A DNA stretch of 64,000 nucleotides, from the NCBI GenBank assembly GCA_000149265.1, contig CH003046.1, forward strand, positions 1,368,717 to 1,432,716, read 5' to 3'. This stretch comes from Ciona savignyi (Eukaryota > Chordata > Ascidiacea > Phlebobranchia > Cionidae). Both the position numbers and the translations under genes were made by a program. Shown here piece after piece: positions 58,236 to 64,000 of the stretch (within the stretch, counting starts at the first letter, position 1; the number at the start of each line of letters is the position of its first letter). The notes under the pieces are model-generated. The model had not been told where the DNA came from. It ran no database searches and was given only the letters and a program-made list of their open reading frames with translations.

Positions 58236-60594
58236 CTGCAGTAAAAACTGGATGAAACCACTTACATATAGCGCTGTAACATTAACACAAGCGATATTTA
58301 TTAAGAGTTAGATAAATAAACTCACTATTTTTAACTTGCAATTGTAACTCATCTAAACTATTTAGAACCTTTTGATTGAATTTTAAAATACTTAAGAAGC
58401 ATTACGCTGGGAAAATACTTTTCATGTTAAGACGTTAAAATTTCAAGAACTCCCTCGGAAATTGCGCTTATGTCAATTGTAGTTCATGCAATGCCTGTTC
58501 GTAAGCCGATCTGAGCACTACTCGCACACTGGCATTTATACAGAAAGAGAAACGGCTGGGTGGACTATCGGAAATTATTAAGCGATTCGACTGGTATGAG
58601 TAGCAGGCCATCTGGTTTGTTCACACAATGAATTGATACGTCACAGAATGCTTTGCTTGATTAACTCACCTAGATTACACTTTATGTAATATTCAAAATA
58701 CAGCTTCTAAGCACTTGTTTTTCAAGCGTTCGATAGAAACGTTCGTGCCCAGTTATGTAACAGCGCAATTTATAGCCTAGCGGCGAAGAAACTTTTTCAG
58801 CCACCTGGCCGGCGTGAAGGGATGTAAACAAAACGGCACGATCAACCCTTACGCCACGCTGTGTGCTATTGTTGTGTTATGAATGGCGGCTCCAAGTATT
58901 CAGATAAGACAGACGAACGATGTTGGGCCACAATATGCTGCAGCGTCAGTCGCAAACAGCGAGACAAGATTAATGTTTCGTATGGCACAGATTTTTGAAC
59001 TTAATTGGGGTTAATAAAATGGCCGTGAATTATATCCAATGTCGTAGAAACTAAGGCCAAGCCTGTTATTTTGGTTAATTTTCTGATATTTTTAAATATG
59101 TGGATTTATTATACATTTACCTCTTATTTTTTTGTTATCTAAGTTTAAAAAATAAATAACCAATGGATTTGCGTTACAAAGGAATCCACTGCAGTCGCTT
59201 TATAATATTAAAGTGAAAATCCAAACCAACCTTGCGGACGGTGCCACCTTCTATGGGATGCAAGGTTAGCAGGACAACCAAACACCTTCCCACATTCTGC
59301 ACAATCGTACTTTACATTCACAAGTCGGACACATTTATGCTGGGCCAGTGATAAGCAGTCGTCGTAAGTCGCCCGGCAGAGTCGACACACAAAATCAGAC
59401 GAAGCATCTAAAATGGAAAATTGTGTTTCGGACCGAAGACGTATACAAAGAGCTATATATCGTACAATGAAACATGGCATATACAATGTTTGGTGCTGAA
59501 AGTATAATCCAATATTTGTTTAATATTAAGACCTTTTAGTATTAAAATGACAACTTTAACAAGTTTAATCCGAATTCTGTAATGCTGTTCAAAGAACTTC
59601 TCTTACCTGAAGTTTTAATTGGTTGTACAGTTTGCCGTTGGTGCGATAAATGTTGCGAACTGTCCTTGGAGTTCGAGTTGTACTGACTAACTGTTTCGTT
59701 TGGAAATTGTTCTGCCGGCAGTATACGAATACCTGAATGTTAAAATTACGGACATGCTTAAGTTGCTGGGAATATTATGTACATATTCCTTAAGGGTTCA
59801 GAATATATAGTAACCACAGTCAAGTGGCTAAAGCAATTTTAGTGAATGAAGTGTTTATTATTACTTTAATTTTGAAGGACCCACTCGAATATATGGGTAA
59901 GAGGTAACATTTAATGCGTTGGTCAAATGCACGACCACGCAGAAAGTGGTAAGTCGAGAGATTACATAGTAGGCTCGTATAATGAATACAGTATGGTGCT
60001 GAGCTTAATAACAGCACTTCCCGCCCGGATGGAATTTGTTAAAAGAAACGGAACGGCCGTGTTGCAGAATGGTGACCTTAACCGACTTATGTTCTGAATT
60101 CTATATACAAAACGGTCTTGGCGACGAGCCAAGAACGGGGTCAACACTCAGCTTGCTGTAATAACGCAAGGGATATCAAGTCACAGTTCGAAACTCGCTA
60201 CAAAACTTTCGAAACTCGAAAGAGTAAATGTTTTTTCCAGAAGCTAAGATTCTAATTGAGTTTCGGTGCTACATTAAAGTGGGAATCCTTAATATTTCCG
60301 AGACTGCTTACCGAGAACGGGAGAGATATCCTCTTCATCTTGTTTCGCCGAACATTGTTTTGTCAAACGCTTTTTCCGAGTTAACTTTACAAAACTACAA
60401 TTTTCCTCATTATGTGCGGCTCCTGTTTGCCATGCCGATTCCTCGTTGCTTTGCTCCTTTCCAGCATGATCGACCCCTAGTTTCCTGTTTTTTTGTTGCG
60501 GCTTGGTTTCTTTTCCGTCGTCCGCGGATCTTCCACACCGAGGACTACACGATCTGTAGCCTGAATCCGGGGACCCACCATCGGTTAAATACAT
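57379..60594 (-). CDS. insm: INSM/nerfin-like zinc-finger transcription regulator
   Basis: Four coding exons on minus: 60312-60594, 59607-59732, 59231-59407 and 57379-58235, phases 1/1/1; about 480 residues. Exon 3 encodes a C2HC finger ([20 protein letters not shown] then Cys162) directly followed by a C2H2 finger [20 protein letters not shown] with RWHRP, the signature pair of INSM1/INSM2 and fly nerfin-1. Exon 4 has a nuclear-localisation-like KKKRK, a third C2H2 finger ([10 protein letters not shown]...HASVKH, Cys264/267, His280/285) and [10 protein letters not shown], which resembles the PxDL CtBP-binding motif. Family members repress transcription in neuroendocrine and neural precursors; such a role here is inferred. 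The N-terminal start is uncertain: an ATG with an upstream in-frame stop is used, but no SNAG motif (MPRxFLVK) was found, so a further 5' exon may be missed. Confidence 0.88.
59231..59407 (-). CDS. insm: INSM-like coding exon 3 (fingers 1-2)
   Basis: [20 protein letters not shown] and [15 protein letters not shown]; acceptor ccattttag, donor gttggt, phase 1. Confidence 0.93.
59607..59732 (-). CDS. insm: INSM-like coding exon 2
   Basis: Acceptor aacattcag; [19 protein letters not shown] to QTVQPIKTS; donor gtaaga. Confidence 0.78.
60312..60594 (-). CDS. insm: INSM-like coding exon 1 (start tentative)
   Basis: [20 protein letters not shown] through [10 protein letters not shown]; donor gtaagc, phase 1. 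In-frame TAA directly precedes the ATG. Confidence 0.7.
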
Positions 60595-62640
60595 ATTTAC
60601 CTTCGCTCCGCGCCCTTAACATTACCACGTAGTAATCTTCCAGTGCGGGCGAATATATGTACCATCGAAAAATATACGAAAAAGGCGACGAGTTTGTCAA
60701 GGCTTGTTGTAATTAGACCGCTAGGTGGCGAGCAAACTCGACGACGCAACACATAAATTCTTCCTCGAAATAAACAAGTTGGATAACGAATCGACGAACG
60801 CTACCGCTGTGGTGTCAAAGAGACGACCCCGAGACACAATTTAGTCCGACTATTATGGTCTCGTCGCTTACCATCTGCCACCACAGCCCGCCATTAACCG
60901 AACTGAAGTAATCGTGTTACTCGCCGAGACATTCTTCAAGCCACGTTTTCTTGGATAGTGACGATAATTGATATTTCAGCAGATATATAGAATCAATACA
61001 AACCTTCAGTTGCATTGCAACATACCGTACTAGATACGTAATTATCTATATAATGTAGTCGGACGTTATGTATACTTATATTAATAAATCACTAAATAGA
61101 TTGTATGATGTAACCCACCGAAACCTATACGTCTGCGTAGCAATCCTTGCCGCGCTTTTGAACGGACGCTGGAATGCTGCTGGATTTGCGGCGACAAAAT
61201 ATTTGGACGACCGGCATCTGGCAACTTTGAAAGTTATTTTCTGCTTTGTGACGTAACACTCGTGGCTACGGCGGACAGCGGCAGATGGTTAGCACGCCGC
61301 CCATGCGACACGTTTCCTCAGTCTAGCGTGCACCGCGAAGTAGTGACCCTGGGTCGCATGTGTCCCATGGGTTCGTCGCGCCACCGGCTGGGTGAGGCGG
61401 CATATTACGCGTCGAGCTTAATGGAGTGCTACAGGTGGGAATGAAATAGAATTTCCAACGTCGATTCGAGTTACACGTCAATCATGCTGTACACGCGGAC
61501 ACAACCGCCACGCAGGAAAACAACCTTGCTACTTCCACACAAACGACCCGATAAACACTTTACTGAACCCGCAAATTTGTTTTACCATCATATCTACACG
61601 GACGCTGCAAGTATAACAAATCAAACCAAACTATTGCGCAGTACTTTGATTCGGTAGTGCAAGTTAAACATCGAAATCACGTGCTCGCCAAAGCAGCAGC
61701 AGATGGTGGCTACTCATTACAGTGTGTACAGAGCCACCATGGCGCTACGATTTCACCGCCTTATCAAGTGCCTTGAATATAAGCAAACACCGGGACTAGC
61801 AGGGTCACACAGATTGATGATAAAATAACAAACCTCCGTTCCTGTCGGGTTATCGTTGATTTCTTGACCTGTTAATGTTAATTTAAAAATATCGATTTTT
61901 TCTAATTACTCGGTAATAATAAACAGATTTGGGATAGAATCACCTGATCGCCTACGCAAAGCAACTAACATATTGTTTACTTATCTGTTGTGTAATCGTG
62001 GACGGTAGCCGGGTTGGTTAGTGACTCTGCGGCAACCGTGACGTTGCGGCAACCGGATGCCGCACAGCATGGCTATGGATACGGGATTCCAACGCAACTC
62101 CATGAATAATTGGTAGGGTGGCCGAATGGTTAGCGCGACCGATTCCTATACAGCAACGGATTTTACGGGATCGAAACTTGGGCTGGGCAGACTACGAAAC
62201 TTGGGCTGGGCAGACTAAAAAATTGAACAAACCGATTCGGGGCCACACTTGGCAGCTGAGGCGCTTTACTAATATAGAGGGCGCCATTTATATGACGACG
62301 GTAAAAAGGGGGCGCAAAGTAGCTGATATATACACAGAAATACTGGGCTAAAGATAAATAGAAGCACGCGTTAAAAAGAGAATGAACTAAGCGGAATTAC
62401 AAAGGGAGGAATTGATTAAAATATGTTGATTGATGGTCGTGGTATCGGACCAGCCGACGGATTTGGTCGGGTTTGGAATGTTAACACGCGACGACATTTG
62501 CACCTTTGTAGCTGTTCATACACTAGGGCGGGAGATGGCTTCCCATGTAAATAGTAGCGCGATATTCTTTTGAGGAGAGGGGCATTTTTCCCATGCTGAT
62601 TGCGGGTTCATTGGGTGAAGGTTTCTGCAGTAAATGCTGG
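60595..62640. other. Interval upstream of INSM-like gene
   Basis: Likely contains INSM-like 5' exons/promoter and the 3' UTR of the next gene. Higher CpG content around 61260-61440. One tRNA-like repeat at 62112-62205. No exon can be supported. Confidence 0.45.
62112..62205 (+). repeat. Second tRNA-like repeat family, copy 3
   Basis: GGTAGGGTGGCCGAATGGTT head and GGATCGAAACTTGGGCTGGG B-box-like end; the last block (CGAAACTTGGGCTGGGCAGA) is tandemly repeated at about 62173 and 62198. Confidence 0.55.
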
Positions 62641-62837
62641 TCAGTTGGGGTTACGGCGTCGACGGGAGAAACGTAGGGGGGTCAGGAGCTTCTTGGATAT
62701 CGGGGAAGTCCCTGTGAGCGAGGTGGGGCTGGGAACCGCCCCCCCTAAATTCCTGGATAACAAGTTGGACCGAAATGATAGTTTTGACATCGACGACTTA
62801 TGTGGGGTTTTCGGGTTGGGGGCGGATGTAGAGGGCG
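62641..62837 (-). CDS. Unrecognised gene, last exon
   Basis: Acceptor ccccatgcag; APSTSAPNPKTPHKSSMSKL to RFSRRRRNPN, TGA. Confidence 0.68.
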
Positions 62838-63600
62838 CTGCATGGGGCGGTATGTGCGTGTGACGTGCGTTTAGTGACGTAGGTCGTGATGACGTCATCG
62901 ACTTGTGGCTCCGTTGCACGGAGTGAGGTGGTTCGATCAGTGGAGGTGTTGTACTGAATTGGATTGTATCTGGGGGAGAGTTGCTGGTTTTAATTTAGGG
63001 GAATAAAATATATTAGATGTTTTATAGATTGGAAACCACATGCGTTAATAACGTGAGCAACGGTCAGATAACCCGGTCCATTGGTTATATATAGTATTGG
63101 TTTCTAAGGTTTTAGTTGCGCAATAACACACTCGACTAACCAGCAGCTGTTTGTAATCCAAAATTTTATATTGGGAGTCCTAATGATAAAATTATTAGTG
63201 GTGACGTCAGCAACCGAATGACGTGATAGTGACGTCATCATATAGTCAGTGAACTTATCTAACCGGAGATATACACGAAATACACATCTGCTTACCGGAA
63301 TGTGCATTATGCTGTCGGTGGTAGGCCGGGTATATATTGCTGTGTTGCTGCTGGTCGGTGGAATTATTGTTGTTGGCGTTTAACTGGGTCGGTTCGGCGG
63401 TGGCTGCGGACGGAAGGGGGGCGGCGGTTTGGATGGAGTCAGTGGGTTGGGTTGTTGCCGGGTTCTTAGCAGCAGGGTCGAGACTCGAACCGGACACCTG
63501 TGGGACCGGGGAAAACAAATGGGCGCTGTACTCTTCAAACGTACGATCGTCCTTGAATTGGTTGATGATTTGACGGAGATACCGAGTTCTTTCTTCGTAG
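62641..63600 (-). CDS. Unrecognised protein, last two exons (5' part beyond the window)
   Basis: Exons 63296-63600 and 62641-62837 join in phase 1; TGA at 62641-62643. Exon A begins YEERTRYLRQIINQFKDDRT then FEEYSAHLF, a charged, probably helical segment, followed by Ala/Pro/Gln/Asn-rich low complexity (NANNNNSTDQQQHSN). Exon B is Ser/Pro/Leu-rich and basic, SPISKKLLTPLRFSRRRRNP, ending NPN. I cannot assign a family. The first visible exon enters in phase 2, so at least one exon lies to the right, not visible within 63601-64000. Confidence 0.7.
62890..63237. promoter_or_regulatory. Cluster of three palindromic CRE-type sites
   Basis: TGACGTCA at 62890-62897, 63202-63209 and 63230-63237, plus half sites TGACG nearby, within the last intron of the unrecognised gene. 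Motif only. Confidence 0.35.
63296..63600 (-). CDS. Unrecognised gene, penultimate exon
   Basis: Acceptor catctaccag, donor gtaagc; 101 full codons with conserved-looking start and low-complexity end. Confidence 0.7.
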
Positions 63601-64000
63601 CTGGTAGATGGGAGTTAAGAACGTTCCACGTTATTATTGGATAATTTGTATATTATACACTAAAACTTGTGTATTTCTCTGTTTGTGGGAAATGACAGTC
63701 GTTATCACAAGTAGATTTTTGCTAGAATTACGCGTCCCCTCAGTCGGGATGCCATACACCAAACTTGACCTATTTGTGCAACTTTATACGTAACTTCCGT
63801 TTCACCGAACATGAAAGGTCGGGATCCTTAAATGTTAATATTAACCCTGTTAAAAGGATACAATGGCTGGTAGAGTGGTATCTGCGACCTCTTCGCTCTC
63901 CCGGCGTTGATAGCTGTCTCACGTACCAGCACGGGTAGTACACGAGAGTTCACGATAGCACCGTCGAAGAGGGGACCGAAATATGGAACCTGCGGTGGGA
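63601..64000. other. Right edge, intron of the unrecognised minus-strand gene
   Basis: No exon, RNA gene or repeat recognised. Confidence 0.4.

Overview
The window is eukaryotic nuclear DNA, most likely from an ascidian tunicate of the Ciona type. I infer this from AT-rich intergenic DNA, compact multi-exon genes, chordate/metazoan families (AKT, SNRK, ERG/FLI, an INSM-type zinc finger, granulin, a mucin WxxW domain), and many tRNA-derived SINEs and short hAT-like elements. The species is inferred and was not tested by any search. No prokaryotic genes, CRISPR arrays, operons or ribosome binding sites are present.

Gene layout, with exon borders set by hand from GT/AG sites and reading-phase continuity: (1) 539-1910 (+), the 3' end of a granulin gene lying among 15-bp minisatellites. 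(2) 4237-11961 (-), a complete 8-exon SNRK kinase (AMPK-related) with kinase domain, UBA-like region and a C-terminal CAAX-like end. (3) 15558-22870 (+), a 6-exon single-pass membrane protein with one mucin-type WxxW domain, a Ser/Thr-rich stalk, a transmembrane helix and an acidic/serine-rich tail. (4) 25051-28134 (-), a 6-exon ETS factor of the ERG/FLI group with PNT and ETS domains. (5) 34155-49551 (-), a 13-exon AKT/PKB kinase with PH, kinase and C-terminal regulatory tail; the last exon carries an apparent one-base frameshift just before the hydrophobic-motif serine. (6) 53016-55721 (-), a rhodopsin-like GPCR with a very long third intracellular loop and an apparent one-base frameshift in TM5. 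(7) 57379-60594 (-), an INSM/nerfin-like zinc-finger regulator. (8) 62641-63600 (-), the last two exons of an unrecognised gene that continues past the right edge.

Between and inside the genes lie at least a dozen copies of one tRNA-headed SINE family, three copies of a second tRNA-like family, and five short elements with clear terminal inverted repeats, four with perfect 8-bp target-site duplications and one with a 7/8 match (hAT-like). There is also a larger 1.9-kb inverted-repeat element with another element apparently nested in it, and a dispersed family rich in GCGAGTAA motifs found in SNRK and AKT introns.

The genes do not form an evident functional cluster; they look like ordinary neighbours. 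AKT and SNRK are both serine/threonine kinases but belong to different kinase groups. The most useful leads are the two homopolymer frameshifts (AKT and the GPCR), the membrane-anchored WxxW protein, the in-frame duplicated segment at an SNRK splice acceptor, and the duplicated granulin half-exon with its expanding satellite. I did not find a clearly new multi-gene system.
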